From Macrophomina tecta (lineage: Eukaryota; Ascomycota; Dothideomycetes; Botryosphaeriales; Botryosphaeriaceae), in assembly GCA_024180945.1 (NCBI GenBank), contig JAKSGN010000038.1, positions 1,054,001-1,118,000 on the forward strand: a stretch of DNA of 64,000 bases, in the 5' to 3' direction. Shown here one piece after another: positions 1-12,669 of this stretch. Numbering within the stretch: the first letter of the stretch is position 1; every line of letters starts with the position of its first letter. Made by a program: the position numbers and the translations under genes. The notes beneath the pieces were generated by a model. The model was not told where the DNA came from. It did no database searches and saw nothing but the letters and a program-made list of their open reading frames with translations.

Positions 1-434
1 GCATTGTCGGTTGGTTCACCGGTCAGGTCCGGGCTCTTCTCCAATTCACTTCTCGGGCTCAAAGTGAAAGCGTCCTGCGGCACGGCAGCCTTCGGAATGA
101 AGCAGACAAAGTAGTGGCGCTTCTCCATCGAACCGGGGAATAGGCGATTCTCTTTCATGTGCGCGTCGAAGCTTTCCTGGATTACCTCGCTGCGACCGTT
201 ACACTCCCGATTGTAATGAATATGGAGCTCGAAGTCTGAGGCGCTTTTCTGGTAGACATCTCTTATGAAGGTCGCGAGCGACTGGAGGAAGAAATCAGCA
301 GGACGTCTGGGCTTCAGCGGGGACGGAAGCGGCTCTTTGCCTACCTGGAAGTCTGTCGTGGCGTCTTCCGGCTGATAGTAGATAGGCTCGTTCCACTCCA
401 CCGTGTGGATAATGAAGAGTCGTACGAAATCCAT
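1..434 (-). CDS. Hypothetical protein, N-terminal part (runs off window)
   Basis: An open frame reads leftward from an ATG at 434 to the window edge with no stop, giving about 144 residues. It begins MDFVRLFIIHTVEWNEPIYY and reads like folded protein: mixed hydrophobic and charged residues, a conserved-looking stretch around residues 95-115 (HMKENRLFPGSMEKRHYFVC), and no low complexity. Base 346 onward could be read as a 42-nt intron (gtaggc...cccag) that would not change the frame, so the exact protein is uncertain. I do not recognise a family. The C-terminus lies outside the window, so length and role cannot be judged. Confidence 0.6.
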   Translation of the reverse strand, partial: MDFVRLFIIHTVEWNEPIYYQPEDATTDFQVGKEPLPSPLKPRRPADFFLQSLATFIRDVYQKSASDFELHIHYNRECNGRSEVIQESFDAHMKENRLFPGSMEKRHYFVCFIPKAAVPQDAFTLSPRSELEKSPDLTGEPTDN

Positions 435-3170
435 GCTTGGCCGGTGGATGTGTTAGACGAGGCTCATCCGGGCCGCTGAAGCGTGGAGGTTTGGTAATAG
501 AGTACCTGACCGAGGGATGGATGGGCAGAGGACCGAGGCAGCCGAAGAATCTCCCTGTCTCGAAGCTACTAGAGGAGGGCGGCCGCGAGTTGCAGCGTGC
601 GATGGGAAAGGCGCGGCTGAGATGGTAGCAGGTACGCGTTGCGTCGCGTTGTGCGGCGTCGCGCTGGCGAAGCACCGCCCACCGAGTCGCGCGCGGCGCG
701 GCCCACAAGGAAGGGACGCGCCGTGTTGTGCTCTATCTCAGCCTCCCGCTGTTGTAAAAATAGATGGGGCTGTACTCCAGGGAAGTACGGTTGAGCCTAT
801 GAGCGTTCGCTACTGGGATAGTGCCCAGGTCCCGTCTGCTTCTGCTGGTCCAGACGAGAAAGTAGGTAACGAGGAAACCAGGTGAAACATTCTGCAGCGC
901 ACGTAGGTAGAGAGCTGTAATCGGGCAACTGCGGTCTACTGCTGATAGTGCGGAATATAAGCTAACTGGCAAAGAAGTACACCGCTCGCGCCTAGAGGAC
1001 TCTTACGCGAAACCAAGAAAAGCCACCTATATGCAGCGGTCCGCTTCGCGACCCACTCATTCGTATAAGTCTATCCATGCCAGTGATAGGCTCTCCCAAA
1101 TACAGGTGGCGAACATGCAGGGCCCATGCCAAAGCCGATCCTTAGCCTCCTGCTGCTGTGCCGCAGCAGTTCCGTTTATAAGATACGACCGGCGGTCCGG
1201 CTCTTTGCCTGCACCGTAGAAAGGAACGAGCTGCAGATCAATACCTTCTCGCGGAATTCCTTGACAACGTAGGTCTCCTACCTTTTCGAGGGCCAGGGCA
1301 CAGCATCAGCTAGCACCGATTGAGCGTGGTATCTGCATGCAGGCGCTATATTCTTGGTTGCACACAACGGCGTGAGTGGGGTTGGAGCACATAGAATAAC
1401 AGGGAACCTGCCCAGTTGGCTAGTGATGGTATGCAGCCAGTACTCTATTCTTACTCTCAGGGGCACAGCTCGATGAATTGTTGGCTTGATCCCGGCTCGG
1501 GGACCGTACGATGCGGCGTCGGCAGGCAACAGCGCACAAAACGAGACAGCTGCAGCTTCCCCGGACATACCGAGTTAGTATGGGCCGAGTAGTGCATCTC
1601 TACCGCTATATGCCTCTTCGCCTTGCCGTTCGTGTGAGAGCTTCCCACTGTGCCGACGCGGCGGGTCAGCGCTCAGGTTGGGGTTGCTAAACGGCAGAAG
1701 GTGGCTCGCCTGCATCTCGACAGACAACGCACGTATCGGCAAGTTGAAGAGGACCATCAGAGAGCTGGCGAAGAGACAGAAGTTTTTGTAGAAACTTCGA
1801 GGCGCGGCATACGACTTCTTATGGCGACAGCACTGGTTTGCGACTGAATCGCATCCATGACAATGCTTCTGGCGCGTCTGCGCATCTCAAAACACAATGC
1901 CCAATAATAGACGACGCATGCTCGACGACTTGGGCCAGGCAGGCCATTGGCGTGACCGCAGAGCTGGTTCCGTTGTACATATTCGTCAGCATTATCCGAG
2001 TAGCACCACCGGTTGAAGTATGAGCAGAACCGGTTGGAATCTTTCGGGAGGAAGAAAGCGAAACAACAGTAGCACAAAGAAAGGCGGTCGGAAGCATAGA
2101 ATGGCCTGGGACTCGGGGGACCCAATGGCCGGGCGAGTTCCGCGCTCGCTCGGAAGAGACCAGTGCATGGGCCAATCACGGACGGTGCATGCAGGTCAGC
2201 GGCAGGCGGGCGGGGATCAGCGATGGCATGGTGCGGAATGGTCAAACAGCACAGCAGAGGCGGGCGCATCCATCCTGATCTCATAGAAGGCCGTGGACGG
2301 ACAGGCGATTCGTGAAAGCAAGGACGAGGGCCGGACCGGCAACCCTATAAGCGCGCGCAGCAGCAAGCGGGCAGCGTGGCACGATGGCGGAGACCGGGGC
2401 GAGAAGCCTGCCAGAAACGGGCGGGCGCTGCACCACGTCGTCATCGCGCAGCTGGCCGGCAGCCGCTCACCGATGCCTTCTTCGGCGTCGACGGAGTCAC
2501 ATGCGGGCAAGGGAATTGGAGGAGCAGCACCTTATCTACGACAGCCGTTGAAACGGGTGGGCGGCCGGTCCTGCGCGGGCAACCTGGGAGCTGGGGGAGC
2601 GCACTGCTCGGTTGGGCTGCGGGAGGGCTAGGCTGATGATCCACGGTCGAGCGTGCGGCCTCGAATCTGGAGCGAGCCGGTCGGGCGGCAGGGCTGTCGC
2701 TGTGAGAATGGACCGGTGTCGCGCGCCTGGTGGAGCCCGGCGCGCAGAGGCGGCCGGCTGCCGGGTCGTCAGGCGGGCGGGCGGGCGGTCGGCAGATGAG
2801 CGATATTGCTATTCTTGCTGGGGAAGGCTGTTCGTGCTGCGCGGCCGGGGCTGGCCGTGGGCGTGTGCGTGTGGGCGGGCACGAGCAGCCTGATGAAGCT
2901 GGCAGCTGGAATGACGTCGCGAAAGCAAAACCCAAGCAGTGCCCGCCAACTCCAACAGCCGGCGCCCAACCTGCAACTCTGTCCAACTGCCTGCTGCCTG
3001 CCCTCACCTCGGCCGCCCTTAAGCTTAGGGTCCGCCCTCCACCCCGCCTGCGCGCCCTCACACCCGCGCTGTCCTTCGACGCCTTCTCCACACTTCCTCG
3101 ACACGCCCAGCCGCCCGGCCTGCGGGCGCACATCGCTCTGCCGATCCCCCTCATCCTCGAGCCCGCCACC
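435..3170. other. Intergenic region, 2.7 kb
   Basis: This stretch separates two divergent genes and must hold both promoters. Only short overlapping open frames with arginine/serine/proline-rich shadow translations occur. From about 2,600 onward it becomes strongly G+C-rich with C-rich runs up to the ATG at 3171, as expected of a fungal promoter and 5' leader. I see no gene, RNA gene or repeat here. Confidence 0.5.
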
Positions 3171-5151
3171 ATGGGGTCCCGCCGCGCATATCCCACCGCC
3201 GAGTACTACGATGAACGCGAGCGCGACTTCTACGCCGGCGGCGGCCGTCGCAGTCAGCGCGACTTCGAGGAGCTCGACCAGGAAATCCGCGGCCCTCGCA
3301 CCGAGTTCAGCGTGCGTCGTCCCGGCCCTCAGCCCGATTTCCTCCGCGACGACTATGGCCGCACCACCGCTGGCCCGCTGGTCGTCTCCGACCGTCGCAC
3401 CGTGAGAGAGGAATGGAGTCCGCCGCCGCCGCCGAAACCCCGCAAGGAAGTCGAGCGCGAGGAAATCATCATTCGCGACAGGAAACCGGAGAGACCTCCG
3501 CCCAGTCGTTCCAGCCACTCTGACCGTGACGAAATCGTCTTCCGCCGCGATGCTCCCCCGCCCAAGCCCCGCTCCCACGTTGATCGTGAAGAGATTACAA
3601 TCAGGCGCGACGAACGCTCTCCGCCACGTCCACCCAGGTCTCAGCCGCGTGAGCGTGAACGGGAGGAAATCATCTTCAGGCACGAGGAGCGCTCGCCTCC
3701 GCCGCCGAGGCCCAAGCCACGTGAAATTGATCGCGACGAGATTGTCTTCCGTCGCGGTGAAGGCGCTCGATCTCGGCCTCCGCCCAGCGAGGCCGATCGT
3801 GAGGAGATCCGAATACGGCGCCACGAAGGCCCTCCGCCTCCTCGACCTCGTGAGGTTGAGAGGGAGGAGATCAGCATCCGTAGAACTGAGTCTGAAGGCC
3901 CACCACGCCACCGAGCCCCTTCGTCTCACGGAGGCAGAGGCGATCTTGTTGCCCGGGAGAAGGAAGAGTTCGTCATCAGAAGGCGACCGCCTCCCCCTCC
4001 TTCTCCTCCACCACCGGAGAAGCAGGAGATCATCATCAGGCGGACAGAGAGGTCGCCGAGCCCCGAACTGCCGCCATCTCCCCCGCCCCCTCCCCCGCCG
4101 CCGGAACCGATCGTCAGGCCCCCCATCGTCCAGGAAATCATCACGCATCACCGTCACATTGACCATGGTGGGTTGTCCCCTACCCATTCGAGATCCCGTA
4201 GCAGTAAGCTAAGCCATGCAGGTGTCGAACGCGCACGCTCGCCTACCCCTCCCCCTCCACCGCCGTCTCCGCCAAAGGATGAGACTCTCGAAATCTCTAT
4301 TCGCAACCGGAGGTAAGAAAGCATGCATGTATTCTCAATCTTAAGCTGACCATGTGGCTAGGGAGAATGGCAAGACTTATGAGGAGGACATCGTCTTCGA
4401 ACGTGACGTGAAAGAGCGTAAGCCTGTGCATTCACACGACGACATGGAGATCGTCACTCGCCGCCGATCTATCAGCGCTCCTCGCAGGAAAACCGTCGAC
4501 GAGTGGGACATTGAAGGTGAAGCCGAATATTACAACCGTAAGGCTATGGAGCGTGCCTACATCGGTGAAGCTCACAACGGCGCCACCAAAGATTGGGCCA
4601 TTGTCGATGTTCCGCCGGGCACCAATCGCGTTAAGATGGAGGGCGTTGGCGGCGGCAGTCAAGAGGTTACCTGGCAACGCTACAATGGCGTCCGAAGGTC
4701 TAAGTTCATCGCTGATGACCGCGAATATGCAAGCGACTGGGGAGCACCTGCGCACGCCCCTCCGCCGATACATGCTCCTCCGAAGCATAAGCCCGCAGAT
4801 ATGTGGACGGAAATCACCAAGGACCTTGTCATCAAGGAGGCCATTGATGTGATGGGCTATGATTATGAGGAAACGGACTACTTCTTTTATGTAATGGATT
4901 ACTTGCGATACGTAAGTTGCCCGGGACAGGTTTATTGCGGGGCCTTGCTGCTAACTCTCTCACAGGAGGACGTTCTTCAGCTCGTGGAAATTTCTGACGA
5001 CATTCGCCGCGAACGGCGCCAACGCATCCGTGAGATTGAGTACGAGCGCAAGAAGCTCGAAGCTCCTCCGCCAAAGGCTCCGAAGGAGTACGACTACTAC
5101 GAACGCGAAGTCATTTATGAACGTGACGATCGCCGTGGCCGATATCGGTAA
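3171..5151 (+). CDS. Arginine/proline-rich repeat protein with DUF8035-like C-terminal region
   Basis: Start ATG at 3171 sits in a near-perfect context (gccaccATGG). Two introns, 4313-4361 and 4912-4965, give 625 aa. Residues about 95-400 are a disordered array of some eleven copies of an acidic-basic motif of the form [D/E]-R-[E/D]-E-I-x-[I/F]-R-R-x-E, separated by proline-rich linkers. The C-terminal third (about residues 400-625) is ordered: it contains MWTEITKDLVIKEAIDVMGY near residue 527, then a YLRYEDVLQLVEISDD segment created by removing intron 2, then a helical ERRQRIREIEYERK tail. I believe this tail corresponds to the fungal domain of unknown function DUF8035, from memory only. No signal peptide or membrane segment. 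Function unknown. Alternating charge in the repeats suggests a scaffold or phase-separating role (inference). Confidence 0.85.
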
Positions 5152-7179
5152 ATGACTTGGACTTGTTCTCGCGCAACCAATGTACGCCTGTACTTGTTCG
5201 ATGTTGCTGCCACCAGTCGACCTCACATTGGCAAGACTTGATCAGCGCGCGGACTTCTTCCAAACTCGAGATCTCTCCACCGCCCGGTTACACGGTCGCG
5301 TGCTCCGCTCTTGGATGCGTTCACTGCGTCCAATTTACTTGTTTAACTAGATTTGCTTTGCATGCCGCGCCGCGGAGATCTTGTTACAAGGTTCATGCCC
5401 ATCTTCTATTACCACCTTCCCAGGAAGTGGCAAATCTCAATTGCAAACACCAAAAAAGTTCTTGCTACTGCGGTGCGACAACATCAAGATACCATCCACA
5501 GGATAATGACCTTAACGACATATTTTTAACGAAGTCCACTGGGTTCTGGTGCTCTTGCCGTGCAACACAAAGAGGGTCCAAGCGAGCCAATTTCTTATTT
5601 TTCAGGGAGAGATATGAGCGTGCGTATGTGTGCTGGCGGCAACATTTGGCTTGGAGGAATTAGCTTCTGAAGACTCACTTTTTTAAACCTCATTTTCTTG
5701 CTTTCCTTTGCAACATGGAGAATTTGCATTTGATTCGGTGGGCGATAGTGCGCAGGGAGAGGATGGGCAAAGTTGAGGTAGGGTCTTTTTTCTTCTTGCT
5801 TATTTCCAGCTTATTTGAACCAGCAGACCAGCTATACATTCCCGCTTTGATTGCTGTGCTCTTACTCTACAATTCTAAACACGCATTATTTCTCGGGCTT
5901 GATTTCATCATGCTTCCCTTCAATCCCAAAACGCCCGAGTGAGGTGGCGAGGGGATAGGTCCAACCGGCCTCCGTCAATTGAAATAAAGAAGAGAAAGAG
6001 GAAGGAAACCACCTGCTGCCGCCGTTTCCCAAAAATATGTCCGTATCAACGTTTCCGTAGCTTCGTGTCCACTAGAACGCCTGTCCGGGGCCACGGCACA
6101 AGATGAGAGGAATAAGAATCGCTGGTCTTCAGACGGAAACAATCCTTTCTCCCGCCATGAGCAGTTGGCCCAAGGTAAAAAAAGGAAAATTTACGTCCAC
6201 GGACCGACTTCCTCTCCTCTCCGCTCCCTCATTCACACGCCACACCCTCTGCAAGTCGGCCATCTGCCCTCGAACGCCCGCCAAACGCCCATCCAGTGCC
6301 CCTCCGCAAACTCTTCATCCCGCCTCAGGCTATCCAACCCCCTCGAAACGCCGAAACGCACAGCGAGAAAGGGAGGGGGGGGGGACGAAAATGGTCTAAT
6401 ATAGCGCAACAGTTGAAAACGCAAGGTCGAGCAAACATTGCCCCAGACAACGCGGCCCCACCTCCGGGGAAACCCCAACACGAAGATCAACAATCATGCT
6501 AACCATCCACGATGGGCTTTTACCGTCGGCGCGCTCGATGCCCTAGTGGGATTTTTTTCTTTCTTTCTTCCTTTCTTTCTTCCTTCCTTCCTTTCCTTCC
6601 TTTCTTTCTTTCTTCCTTCCTTCTTTCCCCCCCTTTTTTTTTGTCCTGTTCTTGCTCTTGTTTTGCTCTGGCTTGTCTCAATACCCCCTGTGAATATCGA
6701 GCCTGAAGCTGGCTGGCGAAGAGTAACCGCACCCCACCCGCGCCCCCCCGGGCTGCCGCTGTTGTTGGGAGACGCCTTTCTCCCTCGGTCACTCGTGCAC
6801 ACATGTGCACGCGAGAAAGTGACCGTGAACAGTGCTACACACACGGGCTTTGGGATAAGCTAAGTGCAGCAGGGCGTATAAAGTCTAGGTCCAAGAGAAT
6901 ATTGAGACTCCTGTACCTTCTCACCGCCCGCAGCTCCAACTTCACAGATTCAGTGCACGCCCACAGCATGCTCTAGGCGCGACCACCACAAAAACAACAA
7001 GGGACTGAGAGGGGCATTTTCCCATTTGATTGATCTAATCTCCTGTGTAAATCCTATGATATAAACCCGACCCCCGTTGTCTTCCCAAGGGAAAAGGAAA
7101 CCCCTCAACGCACTTTCTCTCTCTGTGCTAGTTATAATGGTGACGATGAGGATGAGGCTACAGCACGAACAAGCCGTCA
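5152..7179. other. Convergent intergenic region, 2.0 kb
   Basis: It lies between the 3' ends of two convergent genes. The left half (5152-5950) has modest open frames but no recognisable protein and is probably 3' UTR and spacer. The right half contains a long polypyrimidine tract, listed separately. No gene is supported. Confidence 0.5.
6552..6642. repeat. Pure polypyrimidine tract, 91 nt
   Basis: Every base from 6552 to 6642 is T or C, organised as imperfect CTTT/CCTT tetranucleotide repeats and ending in C7-T9. It sits between two convergent genes. Such tracts can form triplex (H-DNA) structures and expand by slippage; any role in transcription termination here is inference. Confidence 0.9.
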
Positions 7180-9684
7180 TCACGCAGCAGCAGCAGCAGC
7201 AGCAGCCACAGAAGCGAGCTCATCCCGCATTTCAGTGACGACGGACTTAACCCGTTCCTCCTTGCTGACCTGCTCGGCACGTGCGAGCGCCTTTTCGAAG
7301 TCAAACACCTCCTGAGCCGCAGCGCGGAAATCTTCGCCAAGAGCGAGCAGCGTGCCGGCGCCGACGAGGGCGCGGTAAAGAGCCTCGGGCTCCTCGACCG
7401 TGTTGATAAGGTTGGTTAGGTCGTCGAGCAGCGTGAGCGCGCGGTCGGCGTTGTGGCTGGGTGACGTGAGAAGGACCGCAAAGTTGATGTAGAGAGTGGT
7501 AATGGCCACGATGAGGTTGCGGTTGCTGAGGTGTGAGCGGATGAAAGGTTGTATGAGCGGGTGAATCACCTCGAAAGTACCGTCCATAATGGTCCGGCCT
7601 TCCTCGGTGTTAAACATGTTGGCGAAAACGCGAACACCAAGCATCACATTGTTAGCTGGAGAATCTGGAGCGAACGTGCCAGCGTCTCGCAATAAGTGGA
7701 CGATTGTTGTGTCACCGGAACTGGTGTGAGTAGCTGTCGTCGCTGATGCTGCCGCAAGCAAGCGGAGAAGATCAAGGCCGGGAAGACGTTTGTCCACAGG
7801 CCATGTCGTCGCTATCTTCACAGCAACATCAATGCCGGCAGTGGATGCGCTCTTAGCTGATGATGCCTGCTGTAGCTGCCTGCAGGTCGCTGAGAGGGCA
7901 GAAATATCGCTGGGATTAAGCGAGATGTCCTTCAAACCTTCGTCGAGGAGCTGCTGGTTAACTTCTTTGATTTTCTTCTCAATAACGGCCAAGTTCGCGG
8001 TATCAATCTTCAGATACGAAGTCTGGGGTAGGACCTTGGGTTTGGAGGCTGCTGGGACATTTTGAGGTGCGGCCGCACCCACTTCGCCGGGCCGATATCT
8101 CGACTCAGTGCCCCAGGGATCGGAGGCAGGTGCTTGAGTAGGGCCAGATGACTGGCCCAGAGTTGCCCCTTGTGTGTTTGTGACAATAAAATTTGTGACC
8201 TGGTCAAGGTAAGAGATTGGGAGTTTGTTATCCTCGATGAACTTCCGAGCCGTTTCGTAGGGATTCTGCGACAAATTGTAGGGCAATTTGAGCGGGGGTT
8301 TGCCATCCTCAATGTCCACATCGAAGACGTAGTCGTAATCCTTGCCGTTGTAGGAGATCTTCTTCCCACTGCTGCCAACAGCATCAACAACGGTGCCCAC
8401 GTTGAGCCATTGAGACGCTGCTGTGGACCATTGATATGCAGAAACGTTCCCGTTGGCCTCACGGATCATCTGAACTTGACCCTCCTTAGTGCCGGACTTT
8501 GATGTCAAAAACTCAGGACCCGGGAGCTGCTCCTTGTTGATGTGGCCGACTTGCTGCTGTGGGATGGCGGATCCCTTGACGGCGTCTTCAAACTCCTTGA
8601 TCGCATTTGCATCGGCCTGACGATCCTGTGCTCTGCTGAAAATACGCACGATGCGATCGCTCGCGCCGGAGACGATATCGCCGTTCTGCTGGCAAACAGC
8701 CACCGACCAAACTGAAATGGCAGGGTGAGTGATGGTTTGCACGCACTGATCACCCTTCCATATCCTCACGGTTCGATCTTCTGAAGAGCTGACAAGTTCG
8801 TCGGTGGGAAGCACGGCGAGCGAATAGATGAAGTTCTCGTGGCCGTGCAGCTCGGCGACCTGCTGGCCCTCGATAGTCCACAAGCGTATGACACCATCGT
8901 TTCCGGCGGATGCAAACTGGGCGCCCGACGGATGATCCTTGGGTAGCCTGCATAAAGCTCGAACGACGTCGGGACCGCCTGGGATGGACCGAAGAAGCTT
9001 GCCATCGGTGGTGAAGAAGCGGATCTGCTTATCGGCGCAGCCTGATGTCAGAGGTGGGGTCAGTCGATGGCCGCGTTACACAAAACGCCGGTGCAGCAAG
9101 ACTGCACAAAAGATTGCATACCGGTGATGACGATCTTGCGGTCGTAGGCCAGGACGGCCCAGACGCTGGCAGTGTGGCCTCGTAGCACGGTCGAGGCCTC
9201 CCAGTTGCCAATCTGCCATATACGTGCCTCTGTGTCCCAGCTACCGCTGACGATTGTACGACCATCCTCGCTCACATCCAATGCGCAGACGTTGCTCTGG
9301 TGGCCTAGCAGGAGGGCCTCTGCGTTATCTTGCGGAGCTTTGGAGGGCTGGCGAACCTCGATGATGGTGTCTTTGCCACCAGCCACAATCAGGCCATCGG
9401 GATAGTTCTGGGAGGGCGGGACATAGGCGACCGAGTTGACGAAGGCAGTGCCATGTGATGCGAGGGTGCAGTCGTAAGTAGGCGGCGAGTTGGAGAGGAG
9501 CTTCCACACCCTCACGGTGGCGTCTCTGGATGCGGACAGCGCGAAGCTTGGGTCTGGGAAGGCGACACTGCGGACCTGGCAGACCAAAGATTAGCATTTG
9601 GACACAGTGGCGGCAGCAATGGCCGAGGTGGTTCACATCGTCTTCGTGGCCCTGCAGCTGGGCGGATAGCTTGAAGTCGCCCAT
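7180..9684 (-). CDS. doa1: Doa1/Ufd3 (PLAA, Lub1) ubiquitin homeostasis protein
   Basis: Cofactor of the Cdc48/p97 AAA-ATPase that binds ubiquitin and maintains cellular ubiquitin levels and endosomal or ribophagic sorting. The model starts at ATG 9684, with introns at 9576-9636 and 9042-9121, and gives 787 aa, close to the family's ~715-800. Residues 1-310 are a WD40 propeller (SASRDATVRVWK, SGSWDTEARIWQI, SAGNDGVIRLW, SSEDRTVRIWK). Residues about 350-460 are the PFU ubiquitin-binding domain (VQMIREANGNVSAYQWS ... GKDYDYVFDVDIEDG), and about 505-787 the armadillo-like PUL domain that contacts Cdc48. The protein ends in a poly-alanine run encoded by a (CAG/GCT)n tract at 7183-7206. The domain order matches the family exactly. 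Likely constitutive; cytosolic and nuclear. Confidence 0.96.
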
Positions 9685-11298
9685 GGGAGGCGCGGAAGGT
9701 GTGCCAATGAGGGCGGAGAGATTAGACAGTCAAAAGGAGAGGCGCAGAGCCCAAGAGGGAAGCAGCTGCAGTGCAGGATCGGGGGCGTACGCAGTGGCAG
9801 CTGGAGAGAGTCGTTCGTTTAGTCGGGTCGCGCTGGCAGCTATTATTCTGACGTGACGTTGTCGCAGGCGAGCAGGCAACCCCGCCAACACGGGCCACCC
9901 ACGCCTCGCGTATTGCTGCTGCGTTTTCTCTGCCTGGGGCCCCCTAATTGTCCTGGTTCCGCCTCCTTGAAGATGCCTAAGCTGTGCTTCCTATCACAGC
10001 AAGTATGCCGCTGTGAACGATTGCCTCTGCCCTTTTTTCTCACACTTGACCGAAGGGCCTGAGGGGGCGGCTGAGAAGCATATTGCCAGGTCGGGAGTAG
10101 ATTGCAATGCCGGGATGGGGGACGAGGGGTAGACTCTGGGTGGTCTTTGAAGGGGGCGGTATCTGCTGCCCGGGCTTGGGCAAAGGCGCCGGCAGGCCTT
10201 AGTCAGGCAGGTCGCGCTGCTGGAAATGGAGCGTGGCCACGTCTTTCTCCACGAAAGAGCTCCATCGGCGCTTGGCTCGCCGACCGCCGCTGCACCCACC
10301 CACCCCATTCGTCACTCTTCTCTCAGTCGTCGCGTCTTCTCACCCTCGCCCGCACGAGCTCTTCGGCTCCGAGCCGCATCATGGCCAACTCAGACGTGCC
10401 CAGCGCGCGGCTGTGCACGCTACCGCATGCTGCCCGCGCTGGCCGCCCGCGCCCGACCACTGCCCAGCGGGCGGGCGTCGCGCCAGCTCTTCTCGAGCAG
10501 TGGCGGCGGTAAGGCTCACACCAGTCCCCGGGCTGTAGGGCGGCATGCGCGGAGAAGCCAGCTCGGCGCGGAGACATCCACCTGGTGGCTTGAGCCGGCG
10601 CCTGGCCCGGCCGCCAGCCCGCCGCCAGCCCTGCGGCAGGTGACAGACGCCTGGCCCAAGGGTGGCCGTCTTGCTACCCGCCATCACACAGCAGACGCGC
10701 AGCACTGGTGAATGTCGCGTTACAGGCCTGCAGCCCGCACGTCGCCTGACCGCGCAACCCTCAAGCTCGGCCTATGTCACGCCGTCGACAACCATTGCGC
10801 AAGCTGCCAGCGCCCGCCAAGAGGGGCGCGGTGTGGTGCGTTTGCAAATGAGAAGACGAGCACCCTGCCCCTGCCGTCCTCGTTCGTGTCGACATCGTCA
10901 GGCTAAGCATATAAAACCTCCCCTCAGCTTTCGGGTGGCGCCTTTCCACTCCGCCAGCTCTGCCTCCAAAACCTCCTGTGCTCTGCGTCGCCAAGAGTGC
11001 CACCACGCCGTTATTCGATCTCCCGTGATTTGCCTGGGTGAACCGCTCAAGCCACTAGCAATCGAGGCGGTGCCACTTTTTAGCTCTTCCAGCTCCCTGC
11101 GACCCTGTCGATCCTACCGCCCAGTCTCGAATTGCCGCTGTTGGCCACATGGTCGGAATAGATATAACAAGGGCGCCCGCGCAGGCAGCCTTTTCGAATC
11201 CACACCCTCTCCGGGCCTCCCGAGACCACTTCAATTCTTTATATTCCTCCCCGATGCCTTACATTCAGCCTCCTCCAGCGCTCAAGCTCGACACCAAC
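9685..11298. other. Divergent promoter region, 1.6 kb
   Basis: It separates doa1 (leftward) from the BTB gene (rightward). G+C-rich, with only arginine/alanine/proline shadow frames. A TATA-like element near 10909 (listed separately) could serve the BTB gene. Several upstream ATGs, for example at 11149, fall in its probable 5' leader and could act as upstream reading frames. No gene is supported. Confidence 0.5.
10909..10917 (+). promoter_or_regulatory. TATA-like element upstream of the BTB gene
   Basis: CATATAAAA lies 382 nt before the BTB-protein start codon and is the best TATA match in the divergent spacer. Distance would imply a leader of about 350 nt. Sequence match only. Confidence 0.3.
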
Positions 11299-12669
11299 AT
11301 GGACGCACCGAATGCCGAGCTCCTCACCGCATTCGCTTCGTACGCTCTCCTCCTCGGCGCCTCTGACATGCTCCTCGTGCTGACAGCATAGTAGATTGCT
11401 CTCCTCTGGCAAATACTCGGACCTCAAAGTACAGTGCGGTGCGAGGAGCTGGGCAGTACACAAGGCAGTGATCTGCTCGCGGTCGGGCTTCTTCGACGGT
11501 GCATGCAGCCATCCATTCAAGGAGTCTGCCACAGGAGTGATTGACCTCAGCGAAGACGACCCCGAGGCTGTTGAGCACATGATCAACTGTATGCATGAAG
11601 CCATTTCCGCTGGGCCACCAACTAAAGCAGGCTAGACTTCTACCATCTCGACTATCTCTCCAAGGCGCCCAAGTCGCGGCGAACCACGCAGCCCTCATCT
11701 CCGCGCAGCGCCAGAGGAGCCGTTCGTCGACCGGGGAAGCTAGAGCTGGCCCTGGTCGAAGATCCGCTGCTAGCGCAAGCGCAAGCGCAAGCGCACGCAC
11801 AACCCTCCGCGACCGAGATCGCTCCCGCGTCACCGCTCACCCCGCCCCACTCCAATGACATCGACTACTTCGCATCCATCGACGCGAAACTGCCCCTGTC
11901 GCCAACTGCCGATGCCCAGGCTCCCGACGATCGCCTCGACTACGCCTCGTACGAGAGTGAGAGCGACGACGAGCCCAGCCATGACGCTGCCGCCCCTTCA
12001 CATTTGGTCGCCCATGCCAAAGTCTACGCAATCGCCGAAAAGTAAGCCCATCTCCAGGCCGTGTGATGAATCGCAGCCCACCGCCCAATCGCGCGCCCCC
12101 AGGCCCTGCGTCTGACTGCACGCGTACCATGTGCCCTCCCCATCATCCCAGCATCTTGAGACGCTCGACCCCGCCATACACCGGCCGCCCTCTGCTGCAG
12201 TCATCTCCTTTTCCCGTCTCGGATTCTCCATGCACTGCACTCAATCACGTTGCACGCACTCCAAAACCACCTTGCATTTTTGCCTATTTGCGGCCAACGA
12301 ACCCCCCGGCTGAACGCCCTGCATCCACTCAAAGACGCACCCTCCCATCTGCTGTTCCATGGGCTGACCCAACCCCGCTCTTTCAGATACGGCATAACCG
12401 CGCTCAAATCCCTCGCGCGTCGGAAGTACGCCGCCCAGCTATTCGAAGACGCGCATTGGTCCTCACAAACCGCCGAGTTTGCCGAGTCGATCATCGAGGT
12501 CTATGAGAGCACCGTCGACACGGATCGCGGCCTCCGCGACCTCGTCATCCAAGCCTTCCGCGAGCATCCCGAACTAGCACGGAGCAAGGACATCGAGCTT
12601 GTCGTGCGGGAAACGCCGGGCGCCGCCTGGGAGCTTTTCAGGCTCGGCTGGGGCTTACCCATCTGTTAG
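11299..12669 (+). CDS. BTB/POZ domain protein
   Basis: Three introns (11340-11394, 11589-11635, 12042-12386) join four exons into a 307-aa protein. The N-terminal 80 residues are a classic fungal BTB domain: LLSSGKYSDLKV, WAVHKAVICSRSGFFDGAC, FKES and the IDLSEDDPEAVEHMINYFYH helix region rebuilt across intron 2. Next come an AQAQAQAHAQ repeat, a Ser/Pro/Asp-rich linker, and a C-terminal helical part (LVAHAKVYAIAEKYGITALK and beyond) typical of the BACK-like half of these proteins. Such proteins are usually Cul3 E3-ligase adaptors or are uncharacterised in fungi. The third intron is unusually long at 345 nt. Family assignment is firm; substrate and partner are unknown. Confidence 0.9.
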
